Assembly: GCA_012064415.1 (NCBI GenBank)
Contig: SSNU01000060.1
Span: 88,254 to 152,253, forward strand
Direction: 5' to 3'
From: Gyrodactylus bullatarudis
Taxonomy: Eukaryota > Platyhelminthes > Monogenea > Gyrodactylidea > Gyrodactylidae
DNA length: 64,000 nt
The notes beneath the pieces were generated by a model. The model saw only the letters and a program-made list of their open reading frames with translations. It made no database searches and was not told the origin of the DNA. How positions within the stretch are numbered: the stretch's first letter is position 1; the number at the start of each line of letters is the position of its first letter. Shown one piece after another: positions 1 to 13,000 of this stretch. A program made the position numbers and the translations under genes.

Positions 1-436
1 GTATAAAAAGAATTTCGTATTGAGGGCTTGAACTTCAATGAACTTTGATTTTGAAAATTTTCCTTCGAAAATCAATCCCTCAGACATACATTTCCTACAA
101 CTCACTGACATTCTCAGTGAGTTTGGGTAATAAGGGCTTATTAGCTAGATTCACTAAAGTCACACTGATTACCAACATACACTAGTGAATTGCCAACACT
201 GACTGATTTCCCAAACTCACGATAACATATATAAATAAGCATTGTTTTAAGAAACCCTTTTCTAGTTTATAGAAATCTGCACTCAATCGAAAATTTAGAA
301 GACTACTTTTTAGTAGAATGTAAATAGTAAAAAGATCTGTAAAATGATCTAAAAACATGACTAAAACACTGACCGATTTCAAATTATCGAGTAAAAGAAC
401 AAACTAAAGTTTCAATAAGTCTTCAAATTAGAAATA
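1..436. other. no gene recognised
   Basis: AT-rich sequence without convincing exons. A short inverted match (CTCAGTGAGTTTGGG near 112 with CCCAAACTCAC near 213) is the only structure seen. Confidence 0.5.
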
Positions 437-840
437 TTAGGTTGTGTGAAAAGTTCTCGGAAGAATTAGCCATGTATGTGTAATTAAATTTTGAAAATGT
501 ACGATGAACTATACATCAATATAACTGCCGTTTTTTTCTACATATTTCTCCTATCGTTCTGAGAGCGTACTATTCCTCTTTTCCAGAAATCAGGAGACTT
601 TTGAGCAAAATATTCTTCTTGAGAGTTCATGACTTCATCTCTTGAGTTGAAGATTTTCCCCTTTAGATGATGTTGTAACAAGAGCGAAAGAGATGATAAT
701 CCGTAGGAGAAAGATCTGGGTTATAAGGTAGATGATCCAGTACATCAACATGAGACTCCTCAAAAAATCTTTTCGCCTGTTGCGAAACATGAGGTTTGGC
801 ATTATTAATAAAACTAACCAAGATTTTTCTTGAATAAAAT
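437..840 (-). pseudogene. mariner transposase relic (C-terminal part)
   Basis: Read on the minus strand, this encodes the C-terminal third of a mariner-type transposase. It has an NAKPHVSQQAK block, the PYNPDLSPTDYHLF block carrying the third catalytic Asp (DD34D class), and then a GKIFNSRDEV-like tail ending at a stop near 538-540. A one-base frameshift separates the YHLFRS part from the tail. The usual second catalytic Asp just before NARPHV reads Asn, so the copy is inactive. A TTAGGTTGTGTGAAAAGTTC sequence at 437-456 looks like a mariner terminal repeat. The N-terminal half and the other terminal repeat were not found, so this is a truncated fossil. Family assignment rests on recognised motifs only. 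Confidence 0.8.
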
Positions 841-1173
841 TCCCTCGAGTTCGAAAGAGTTTTAATGAATGTAAATAGGAAAAAAAACTTTTTTCATTTC
901 TATCAGATAAGTAAAATGAGGATAACTGAATTAATTTCAATCAACTTTTAAGTCAATTTTGCTCTTATTACTTTCAAGTGGGAAGAGATAGAGAAGTACA
1001 TAATCTCATCTTCCTTATGGGTATCTTGAAAAACATTTATTCTAATTCATTTGAAATTTCAAGGAGATAATTGAAAATTTTTATTCAATTTTTCATTTAG
1101 GAAGAATTTCCTGATAAATGTGCTAATAATTAGAAATTTTTTAATCAATTATTTTTTATCAGTGTAATACATA

Positions 1174-2174
1174 CCAAACCCGACTTGCAGCGCTTTGCCT
1201 GTCAATAGAGAAAATCATGAACGAGATAGAAAGACAGAAATGACGTCATTTTGTTCAGGAATAAATTCTTGACAAAAGGGTTCCCCTTGACTCTTCTAGT
1301 TTCTGAACTATTTAAAATTTACATATTTGTTTCGAAAATCCTCAACTTGAACATAGTTATACGCCTATTTAAACATCTTGTAGCAAAGAAATCTAACTCA
1401 ATACAGTAAAGCGTAAAATTTTTTCATTGATAAATCTCTCGTTTTTTACACCTAAAAATCAGAATAAACATGGAGTTGATGAATTACAACGAAAATTACT
1501 GAAAAAATTCAATCTGACCGTTTTTCGAATTTTGAGAATGCCACGAATTTCCACTTTTTCAACTTTTGAGCTCAAAATTTTTATCGATTTCAAAGATTTG
1601 AAGCAGTTAAACGCAGATATTCGAGACCAAAATTAGATAAAGAATTCAATTTGGGCCGTGGAGGTGGAAAGGAATCTACTGTTTTCAAGAAAAAGTTAAA
1701 CTTTTAAATTTTGGATCATTCCTCTTCGTGATAATCAATGAATTTTAATTTTTCGATTTTTCACAAAAATGACGCATTTCTGTGAATTTCTACAGCTGAA
1801 TTTGATTCTTTACCTAATGTTGGTCTCGAATATCTGCATTTAACTGCTTCAAATCTTTAGAATCGATAAAAATTTTAGGCTCAAAAGTTGAAAAAGTGGA
1901 AATTCGAAAAACGGTCTAATTTTAGTCAGATTGAATTTTTTCAGAAATTTCTTAAGATTTTCGCAATTTATTAGCTCATTTTATGATGGAATTTGAAAAA
2001 TAAATTTTTTTCTTGACTTTCCGAAGAAAAATATCGATTTTTTTGTAAAAAATGTAAATTCTCATCTTCATATCGATTAGGTTTACTTATTAAGAAAAGT
2101 TTGTGTTATTTCTGTCTTTCTATCTCGTTCATTTTTTTATCTATTGAATGGCAAAGCACTGCATTTCGGGTTTT
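1174..2174. repeat. nested foldback element (~1 kb)
   Basis: The outer arms pair 1174-1245 with 2103-2174; both contain the GAACGAGATAGAAAGACAGAAA word or its reverse complement. Inside, 1487-1650 pairs with 1798-1965, with the shared core CGAATATCTGC / GCAGATATTCG. No transposase is encoded; the short ORFs are by-products of the arms. A related fragment with CTATCTCGTTC lies near 55.68 kb. This looks like a MITE-like foldback that received, or is composed of, a second foldback. Confidence 0.75.
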
Positions 2175-5100
2175 CAGTTTTCACCGAATAATTCGAAAAC
2201 TCTATTGTATACTCAAAGGAAAATCATTCATAAGAAAATATCAGACTCAAATTTTTATGAGTTCCATCCTGTTCAACCATCAATTTTTGTGTTCTCATAT
2301 TTTGTTTCAACTTAAACTAAAACTTGGTATTTTGTTTAAATTTCATTTTGGCATATTTCCGGATACGCAACCAGCGCGAACCTCAGTTTTTGCATTCAAG
2401 CTAAAAATTGCATTTTAAATTTAAAATTAAATGTATCTGTTCTGTTAACTCAATTCAGAAATAATAATAAACATTTTTATTGGGAATACTGCTCCATATG
2501 GAAAATATGAGAGCTCTATTATTCTATTGTATTGCTTGGTATAAATTCTTAATTAACTTCGATACAATGTGATAAAAATATTAATTATTTCATATCCTAG
2601 TGGTATAATGGAATTCATGAAAAATTATCATTTTTAATATACTCAAATAAAGATATCTTGAATAAAGATTTATTAGAAGAAATAATGTGAATTCGAGGTA
2701 AAATCATGAAAATAAAAATTTATAAAACGTTTTTCTATTTGGGATTTTTATAATTTCGTTTATAAAAAGATATTTTGGTGCAAAATTTGGTGAAATGATG
2801 TTGTAATATTTAAAGATGAATTTTATCATTTTGCTAGGCGATTTAGTAATTTTGGTCTACACTTTGTTACTGTCTCTTGAACTAATATTATAGAAAAAAT
2901 TATTTTCAAATACGAGAAATAAATTCCTTAAATAAATGGATCTTCTTTCTCATACTTTATCTATGAGAAAACTGATGCAATAATTTAACTTTTTGGTGAG
3001 AATTTCTAGAAAATAATACTCAAATAAATGGGAAAAACATTATTTGAGAGACTCAATCAAATTGGTTAGTGTAGGGGATTTATAACTCTATCATTAGTGA
3101 TATCGAAAGTTGATTTAATTAATAGTGAAATGGCAAATGACGGAAATGAACATCGTCAAAATTTCATCTAATTTCCTAAATAATTCTGCTTTAGCCCTCC
3201 ACTCAAAAACTTGCACATAGGAAGCATTCAACTTTAGCGCTTGACTCTATTTGAGCATTAAACTTTCAAATGAGTATTGAATTAACTAAAATTTAACCAC
3301 AATGATTTCCTCATTGATCACTCGAAATATTTTCAAAAATGTTCGGTACTTTTTCCCTCTTTAAAATTTAATATACAGCATTAGTATTACAGGTGAAGTA
3401 CCCGTATTCTATACCACTTTGTCCAAATCATAATTACATACCTAAACCATGAGAACAGCAAACTATCAACCAATGAAATTTTGATTTTTTTTTTTTTGAT
3501 TTCTAAGTATAATTCCTGTTGTGTTTCACATAAATAGCCTTAAATAATTTTTTTTCTGCAAATAATACAGTTATATAAAGATCTATCGTTTGGCATGCTT
3601 CCCAGAATTCTAGCTTCAGTAATAAGAAAGTCTTGAACTATAAAATTTTTGAAGTTTAGTCCATTCCTAGAATATCATACTGAAATATTATTCTGAGTTA
3701 CAACTAAACGAGTTCAAAGACTGATTTTGAAGAGTGTTTTCAGCTCGAAATTGATCAAGAAATAGGACAATTTTTCTTTCTCTTATTGATCAGTTGCGAG
3801 ATAGAGCTCGGTTCTATGCCATCAAATTATCAGTAAAAATTTCACCAATCATCAATGCTTAACCATTTCCGGCATATTTAATTTTTTTAACAATATTAAT
3901 CGGTGCTGACTAAAACACCTTGGATAAAAAGTTTTCTGACTATAACGTTGTTCGTTTTCTTTTTTACCAGTAGCACTACGGCAAAATAGAGCTGTTAAAC
4001 GCATTTTATTACACTTAAAACCGCTGTACAAAGATTTTAGATCATCATGACAGAAGATATCTTTTTATTTAGATAAGATCGGTTGACTTGCTACCATAAG
4101 CTTTATTCCAAGATGTCTAGATTAAAACAATGTTTTTCTTTTTGGCTTCTCTTTGTTATTTGACAATCTTTTACCAAAAATAATAATATAAATATAATGA
4201 TTATATACAAGAATGGAAAAATCAGATACTATAAATTCCCTTATTCTAAATTATCCGCCCTAAAATTAATATTCTATCATATAAAAAATCTATCTTTTCA
4301 AAAATTTTCATGTATCTACTCATTGAATTATTTTTTGTTGGGAAAAAACATTGTTACATTGGTTTAACAGTGTCTTGTTTTCTAAACTAAATACAATGGT
4401 TGCGTTTTTCTTAAACTTTCGTGCCTATTTGAGTTTTGTTTCTCTCAGATAATAATAATGTTTATTAAGGAAATAGATTTATAGACTTTTTGTGTTTCGG
4501 ATAAGGCTCTTCTCGAAATAAAATACATAAAAGTGCGAATCATTCACAGCCGCTGAAACAACATAGAATAATTTATTTTATATAATGCTAATTTCTGGAA
4601 AATTTAAAAAACCTCTCGAAAATGGGGTGATTGTCGATAACGGTGCTAGTCAGCTTTCTTGTCTAATCTTGATCCTGAAAATCAATTTTTGAGCACTCTC
4701 CCACTTTCAAATCAAGAAACTTCATATCAACCAACTTTATATCCAATTCTTCGTCAAATGATCCAAAATATCAGCATTTAATTGTTTAAAAAGTTCGAAA
4801 TCGAAAATATTTTATTTTCGAAATTTGTAGGAGTAGGAATTCAAAAAAATGGCCCAAATTTTGCCAGATCGAATTGAACTACTCATGGGTTCATTTCATG
4901 TTGGTATGTAAAGAAATCACATTTTTCCTGACTATCCAAAGAAATATATTCAGTTTTTTACAAATAGTAGTAAATTCTCATCTTTATGTGCTGTTTAGTC
5001 TCTAGATGTTAGAATATCAATTAGATTCTTGTAAAAAATTCTTGTACCGTAATCAAGGCGAAAAATTATTTCTAAAAAGTAAAAGCATTCTTTTAATTTG

Positions 5101-5553
5101 TAACTTGAGATCTTTAGATATCACTGTATGAAATAAGCTCAATAATCTTTCGTACTGGCCTAGAATAAACAATGGATACAATACATGGCAATTATTTTTT
5201 CGTTCACTTTATTAGAAAATTAATACATTTTATTGTCGTTTTCCTGTTTTTTCCTCAATCTATCAGTTAAACAAAGAAAATGTTATCCTCATAGTTATAC
5301 TGCTAACAAGTGAGGGAATAAACATTGTATATTTTACAATGTAATTTTAAATTTATGCTTTTATTCAAATTTAAAAAAAAGCTTGAATGTACTTTTGAGA
5401 AGAGCTAATGAAGAATAAATGAAATTTATAATTTGCAAATTGAAATACAAAACAATTAACATAAAAACTTCTAATGAGAGTCGAATTTCAGATTCCGAAA
5501 TGGATCAAAACAATATTCCTATTGTTCGACATGAGTTGCCTGATTTCCTCGAA
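2175..5553. other. gene-free AT-rich region
   Basis: No exon could be supported over about 3.4 kb. 2755-2875 is half of the FB-D foldback (see 15909-16353). 4620-4760 and 4850-5000 carry degraded FB-A words. Upstream exons of the channel gene that begins to be visible at 6861 could be hidden here, but no N-terminal HCN motif was found. Confidence 0.4.
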
Positions 5554-5940
5554 AATATTCTGAGGTTGCTGACTGGAAGTCATGCTAGGATTAAGAACGA
5601 ACGAAGTTATTATGGTGAATAAAGCTTTATTTTCGTCGGTTCTCTTCAGACCAAACACCGACTTGTTATATTTATATATATGAAAATTTAGAGAACATTA
5701 TAAAATCTGCCCAATAGCATTTATTCAACCGTTCGCGACCAATAAGAGGAGAGGAATGTCTAAGCTCTCGGGACTGCTATTGGGCAGATTTTATAATGTT
5801 CTCTAAATTTTCATATATATAAATATAACAAGTCGGTGTTTGGTCTGAAGAGAACCGACGAAAATAAAGCTTTATTCACCATAATAACTTCGTTCGTTCT
5901 TAATCCTAGCATGACTTCCAGTCAGCAACCTCAGAATATT
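5554..5940. repeat. 166-bp-arm perfect-looking foldback (MITE-like)
   Basis: The left arm 5554-5719 is the reverse complement of the right arm 5775-5940 over about 166 bp each, around a 55-bp spacer. The ends read AATATTCTGAGG...CCTCAGAATATT. A 13-bp word AATATTCCTATTG occurs at 5512 and again at 5935, overlapping the right arm end. The near-identity of the arms implies a young insertion or gene conversion. A decayed copy of one arm is at 34559-34660. Confidence 0.9.
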
Positions 5941-6860
5941 CCTATTGAAGATAATTTATTTTAAATAAGATGAAATTAGATAAATAAGAATGAAAATCTG
6001 GTTTGAATAAACAATAATTATAATTTTTTTTCTCCGGATATCAGAAAATAAGTTCAAAATGAGGAGAAAAGTTAAACCAAAATTAAAGAAGAAAAGGAAA
6101 ACTTTAAATCTTGCTTAAAAATTCGATGAATTCTTATGTAGGCATAATTTTTATTTGAATGATATACTAATTTTATAATTTAGAGGCCCTTTTTGAAAGT
6201 TCAATTTGAGAAAATTATACAGTATTATTGATCTAAAGTCTATTTTTGACATGATACAGCTATCTTATTCTTAAAGATACTTTCATCATAGAAGAATTCC
6301 CAATTATGAGTAGAAAACAGTAGGACAATATGTGCAATAGGATCTTGATCCAAATAATTTCTTGAACAAAATTCTGTGCTGATTTCAGATCAGTAACTAT
6401 ATTTACAAAATTATGTTGAGTTTTTGAGATAAATTGAAAAAAAAAGCGAATTTGAGAATTTAAAATAAAAATAATTTTCAAACAATTTAATTTTTGTTAA
6501 TTTTTTTCATTTTAATAAAATATAAAATAGAAAAAATCCATTAGGCAGAATTAGAATCAAATTTAATTTCCTATCTAATGATACCCTGTGTGTCGACCAA
6601 AATATAACGCATTCCAGCTACTTATTTGTCAAAAATTTTGTGATTTTGGAGTTAATTTTTTCCATAACTCTCAGCCTCAGACGCTAAAATCTCTCTGGCT
6701 ACCAAAAAAAGAGATTTTTAAATATTTTCTTTGGCTTTTGTTCTTCTTTGATTTTATGTTCTCCTTGAAATACTTACAAAACTATTTCAGTATGTTTTTT
6801 TAAACCCCATTTGATCCCATAGTTTTTTTTTGATAAAAATTAAAAATTAATTTTTTACAG
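5941..6860. other. no gene recognised upstream of the first visible HCN exon
   Basis: AT-rich; ORFs here have no recognisable protein content. It ends in a T-rich acceptor tract TTTTTTACAG immediately before 6861. It is probably the intron preceding the S1-coding exon. Confidence 0.5.
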
Positions 6861-7024
6861 ATTCTATTGGGACCTGATCATGCTGGTCTTGTTGATAGCA
6901 AACTTGATTATTCTTCCAATCGCTATATCGTTTATAAAGAAACCTGATGATATTCATTGGATCGTATTCAATGTAGCGTCCGATACAATCTTCCTCCTAG
7001 ATATTGTGGTCAATTTTCGGACAG
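6861..7024 (+). CDS. HCN exon: S1 and S2
   Basis: Acceptor TTTTTTACAG before 6861, donor GTAATT at 7025. Encodes [15 protein letters not shown] through DIVVNFRTG. The first base completes a codon from an unseen upstream exon (phase 2), and the exon leaves one base (G) for the next. Confidence 0.93.
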
Positions 7025-10000
7025 GTAATTTAACCCTTTCAGGATCATGGCTCATATTTAGATCATAATATTAAATCTGAAAATTTTTGTAAGAAAATAT
7101 GTTTTATAATTACATTAGAAGTTCTTGAATGATTGCTTGAAAGAAAATCGGAAAAAAATGCTTCAATGATAATTAATAATTGATTATTCATATTTAATCT
7201 CTGAGATCATTGAATGGAATCGGATCTTGAAGGGTTTAAAAATAATCTAATTTCACTTATCTTGTCTAAATCATTCCTCTACTAGGCATTATAACAAATG
7301 ACTATGTTGATGAAATAATTCTTGAGCCGAAAAAGATTGCCCACAACTACATTCATTCCTGGTTCTTTTTGGATTTGATCAGCTCCATTCCAATAGATTA
7401 TTTCTATCTTATTTTCAATAGTGATGTTGTCAGTTCAGATACAAGTAAGTATAGAGCTTATATGAGCTATAACTTCATACTTTATTTTATATTTTTTCTA
7501 GACAGCCAACAAAAAATGGAATTATGTAAGAATTGCTTAGCTCACCTTGCTGATTAACAATCTCTTTCACAAGCATAAAGTAATATTTTAGATTTGACAT
7601 CCAAAAAGATGCTTTTTACATTGTTAAAATCATTCCTATCCGGGATTTCAGGGGATAAATTGATTTTTGTAATTTTCTTGCAATTTTGAGGTGTCTCTTT
7701 ATATCAAACAAAAGAAGATTAAATACATTTTGAAGAGAGATCTAAGAGATTTCCTTAATCCTTGGAGAAAAATTCGTTTCCTTACGAATATATTTCCTCA
7801 TTGATAAATGCATTAATTTTTCCTCATGAAAAGAGTTTTTTTTTCAAAAACCTCAAATATCAATGAAATTGTTTCTCTGAATTCGAACGGGGCCCTGCGA
7901 AGAATTAATACATTTTGAAGATGATGCCACTATAAAGGCCTTTATTTTTGTGAATATTTGGCATCATCTTCTTTCTTCTAAATGATAACTTCAAAAGACT
8001 AATATGATAAAACATTTTTCAGAAATATATATTTTGGGTTTTAAATCAAGACAAAAAACCTCTCCGAGATGTGATGTTTGTGATTTAAAATCTTGTATTT
8101 ATATGTCATTCAATCCTTTCTATAATTCTAACAAGGAATACCTGGGTTTCAAAAATTCTGATTGAAGGAAGAAAATCATTAATTACATCAATTTATTTTA
8201 AGCTTTTCATCAATTAAATATTAGGGTTAATTAATTTTACAAAAATGATTAAACTTTGTCTAAAAATTTTTAAAATTTTTTGCATCTCTGTTCCTATTTT
8301 GATGGTAAAAGTGTGGTCAATAAATTTTATAGTTGTGTGAAAGTAATCATTTTAAAATGTTTTTTATTATTCTATGAGACTTTTATGACTTTTGCTTACT
8401 CAAAAAATATGGTTTATTCCATTTAAAAAATCAAATATTTTAAATTTCTAATTCAAAAAATTCTAAAGAGAGTTAACAAATGAAAATATCCCAACTTTGT
8501 TCATAAAAAAAATTCAGAACGTTTTTATTGACTCATCCCTATTTGTTGTCTAATTCGAATATTTGCTCAAAGGAGGTTTTAGTTAGTTTACAATATTTTA
8601 ATTTCACTTTTACTCGGATCTAAACTTGAGTGGAAAAAGCTTGGCCAACATCTTAATGATATTTTGACTATTCTAATGAGAACTAAAACTAGTTTATATA
8701 AAGATGGGAATTTATGATTTTTACAAAATTCTCAATTTTTTCATCAAGAAATCGAATTTGATCATGAATTTTTGGAATCTAGATCATGAGGTCCACTTTA
8801 ACCAGATATGAAAAATCAATTTTTATGAAACCTATGGTATATTTTAAATTCTGTCTAATCGTGATCCTAAAATTCAACTTTTGATAAATCTCTCACTTTG
8901 AAATCAAAGTTCGAAAAATAACACTAACTCGAGATTTGAAATATGCCATAGTTTTCATAAAAATTGATCCTAGAAAGTCTTGATCTAGCTCAGTTTCTCG
9001 ATTAAAAAATAGAGAATTTTATAAAAACATAAATTCCCATCTTCATATCAACTAAATTTAAGAATTCAATTGCCGTAGAAATTTTACTAATGAGTTTCTA
9101 TATCAACGCTTACTATCGATTCAATAGTCAAGCAGAGAACCCCTTAGAGATTTCAGAAAAATGTTTCAGAAATATGCAAATATTATCTGATTACAAAATT
9201 GTTCTTGTTGGGGGTTCGAATCAAGGATACGATTTCACATCTTCCTGTTTAAAAAATAGGTGTTACAGTAAAAATATTTCTATTGAAACATCTTATTTTT
9301 ATTGAAACACGAATATTTACCCCCTTATTAAGTATTATTTACGTCGACCTATCTAAATGTATATATTATCACTTGCTGCATTCTGATTGGTCGAGATAAT
9401 ACTTAATTAGGGGGTAAATATTCGTGTTTAAATAAAAATAAGATATTTCAATAGAAATATTTTCACTGTAAGATTAGTGGATTCAAGGTATAGCTCAACT
9501 TTATTAATCTATGAGAATTTTAACTGAAAGATATTGATTGAAATTGTTTCTTATTTGATTTTTCCTATTTCTGTCTGTGAAAATTTCTCATCTAATGTTT
9601 CCTGTTTACCTTGTTTTACATTTTATTCAAATACGAATAAATTATAATTATCATCAGATTTCTGCCTCTGGCAAATTCTTAATTATTGAAAGAAATGATT
9701 TATTATTTTGATGTTCATTTTTCATTGTTAATCTGCTAACTCAATAGCCAATTTCAGGGTTATAATACCAAAATCAATCCATGAAAGCCAAATTAAAAAT
9801 ATAATAATATATCGCGAGTCGATATACAAGTTCTTCAAAATTTTACAAGGAATTCATTGGTGCATTTAGTTTTCCGTTTAACTCGTGTATTCAAGGTTTA
9901 AATATAAATTTATATGAAGATGGGAATTTATGATTTTTACAAAATTTTTTCATCAAGAAATCGAATTTGATCAAGAATTTTTGGAATCTAGATCACGAGG

Positions 10001-13000
10001 CTCTCTTTCACGATACAGAGAAAAAAATTTAGGAGAATACGGCAAATTTGAAATCTTGAAGTAGCGCCAAATTCCCATTTTTTTGAACTTTGAGTTGAAA
10101 ATTTTTGTTGATTTCAGTCTGAGAGAATGATCAAAAGTTGATTTTCAGGATCACAATAAGACAAAAAAACCGATGATCATAATTAATATTTTGATAAATT
10201 CGTCATTTTTCTGAGATCTTGAAACATCAAATTTCATCGACTTTTAAGTATGGAAAATGATGAAAAAATCAAAATTTGATTTTGACACGATTATGGGGTG
10301 ATTCATAAAACAAGATTCAGCATATTTGATTTCTTTGACTAATTGTGATCCAAAAAATCAACTATTGATCACTCTCTCACATTGAAATCAACAAAAAATT
10401 TTAACTCAAAGTTCAAAAAAATCAGGGTTTTGGATCATTAATAAATAATAAATACTTTTTTCAGTAAATGCCAGTCGTTCCCTGAGAATCCTGCGCCTTG
10501 TCAAGTTAATATCTCTCCTGAGGCTACTTAGATTATCAAGGCTGGTCAGATATGTCAGTCAATGGGAAGAGGTGAGTACTAAATGACAATAGCTAAGCCA
10601 ACTTGAAATTCTTCTCTTACCCATAATATCTGAAAAGTTTACTTAGATTTTTTAATTATTAATAAAAAGGAAAATGACACAAAACTTTCAAGAGTCTTTG
10701 CGAAAAAAGAGATCACTGGAAAAAAGGGGAATGAATTTTGACAGTAAAATATAATTATAAAGAGACAGAAAGGAAGATAGTGTGATATTTTTGAGAAAGA
10801 AAGTTTAACTACTTATAAAGCATATACCCTAGGAATACTTTTAGCTTTGTATATTACGTTTGGTCTGTCATTATGCAATTATTGGAAGGTGTCAGAATTT
10901 TCTACAAATTCTCAAGACGTTTTTTCGATGAATATAAACCATAGATCTGAATATTTTCAAGAATTCAGGAACTCTATCTACAATCATTAAAAGACAAAAA
11001 ACAATTAGCGTTGAAATTTTTGATATCAAAAATCAACGTTAAAATTATTTAATTATTTAATCAAAATTTACTCGAAATAGGATTAATTTAGAAGTAAACA
11101 ATGAGAAGCATATCGATAAAAATATCAAATACGGTGACATATACAATGTATATTATACATAAATGTTGATACAAATTATAGTCAATTATTTTCAGAATAA
11201 CAAATATTTGCAAAAAATGTATGATCAAATGTCTCGCTTTGAATTTTCGATGAGTAAAATAAAATTTCGAAAATATATTGGCAAAACGTAGTCTGTAGAT
11301 GCATTTCTTGTGATTAGTTTTATCACATATTGCAAAACTCTTATTTCAGGAGAAGAAATTTGGTTAGGATGATGAAAATCCAATATCTCGCATACAATAG
11401 AAAAATGCAATATGCCGATTCTTGAAGAGGATGAAATCCAGATAGCTTGCCTCCTTGAATTTGAAAAATCTTTTCCGAGCAAATAAATTCATTTCAATCC
11501 TGAATAGCATGAATTAACAAAAAAATAAAGATGGGGGAAGTTAGCAAATAAAATTTCTTTTCAATTTCATTTGAAACTTGAAGCATGAATGGTAAATATT
11601 ATCAATTCACAACTTCTTAAGGTAAGAGAATACACCAAAAGTCTTTGATGAATATAGAGAACATTTTCCAAAATTACTATGATCACTTATCGATATGATA
11701 AACACAATCCGACCGAATTTCGCTCCGAAATATCGTTCATGCTTCTGTAATAAGATGAACATTGTTTACGGAACAACATTATGAAAATTTTAATATTAAC
11801 AACTTCTTTAAAAACTTCTTTTTTTAATTTTAATGAATAGCTGTTAGGTTATAAAATAGAGCTGTAACAAATTTTTCAACCTATTTTAAAAACCTACTCA
11901 AATGATAATACTATGACTTCTTAACATTATTTTATATAAGATCATGTAACAAAATGCTTGTCCGTAATAATAATCAAGTTTAAAAATCAGAACTTTTTAA
12001 AAAAGCCGCTAGATTTTCAATGAATTTTTACTACGTTTTCACAAAATTTTTGAATATCTTTTTTGCTGATAAAGCTTCAAGGGTTTTACAATAAAAGCAG
12101 TAATAGAATCATGTTAAGATCATTTCTATTAAAATTTCTTAATCCAATATGCCTACAAGGGAATTTAGGGAAAAAGTGCAATGCACGACTATGCATGGGA
12201 TTAAAATCGAATTTTCAGTTTTTTTAGATTTTGCACATCATTTTTATCAAAATTGTATGTGGAAATTTCACGGAAAATTATGATTTTAAAAAAGGTTAAA
12301 ATTCGTTACATCTCTATTATAGCAGTCGAATATTTTGAAGAAATAAAAAATTTACTTGTTGAAGATCAGAGTGTCTGTGAATTCATTTTGAAGACATCTT
12401 CACTCAACTTTTTAATTTCAAATTGGAAAATCAATGATATAATCGTGATATTCAACATGTAGCCATGGATTTTATCAAGTTTCATAATTAGCTGGTTGTT
12501 TATCTTTGCTAGCTTTAGCTTATTTATCACGTATATTGCTCAATAGTTCTTAGAATTTCTTTTTCTCATAGAAGAAGAAATCTATAGATTTTTAATTAAG
12601 CCTTCTCTGATTTTCATTTTACTATAATTAATCCAATCCTGGAATTTTGACTCTTAATATTTTTTAAATAGGAAACGTTATCTTAGCAAAAATAATTATT
12701 TTCATAATTAATTCTTAATCTTAAAATGCAGATAAGAATTTTGCCATTCTGTCGTTTGATCTGTAAAAATGCGTAACTCACATGTTTTTTAGTGTTTAGG
12801 CCATTTAAAAAAAATATATAACAATTATAAATTTCATTTTATTTCTAGTTTTTAAACATTGCCAGCAAATTTCTTGGAATTTTAAACTTGGTCCTCTTGA
12901 TGTTGCTACTTGGCCACTGGAATGCATGTCTACAATTTCTTATTCCAATGATTAAGGAACATCCTGTTGGTAGTTGGACAAGAAAATGTCGAATTGAAGT

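Noticed and set aside
5419..5622. 67-codon ORF as an upstream HCN exon
   Set aside because: It runs into the arm of the 5554-5940 foldback and shows no HCN N-terminal motif.
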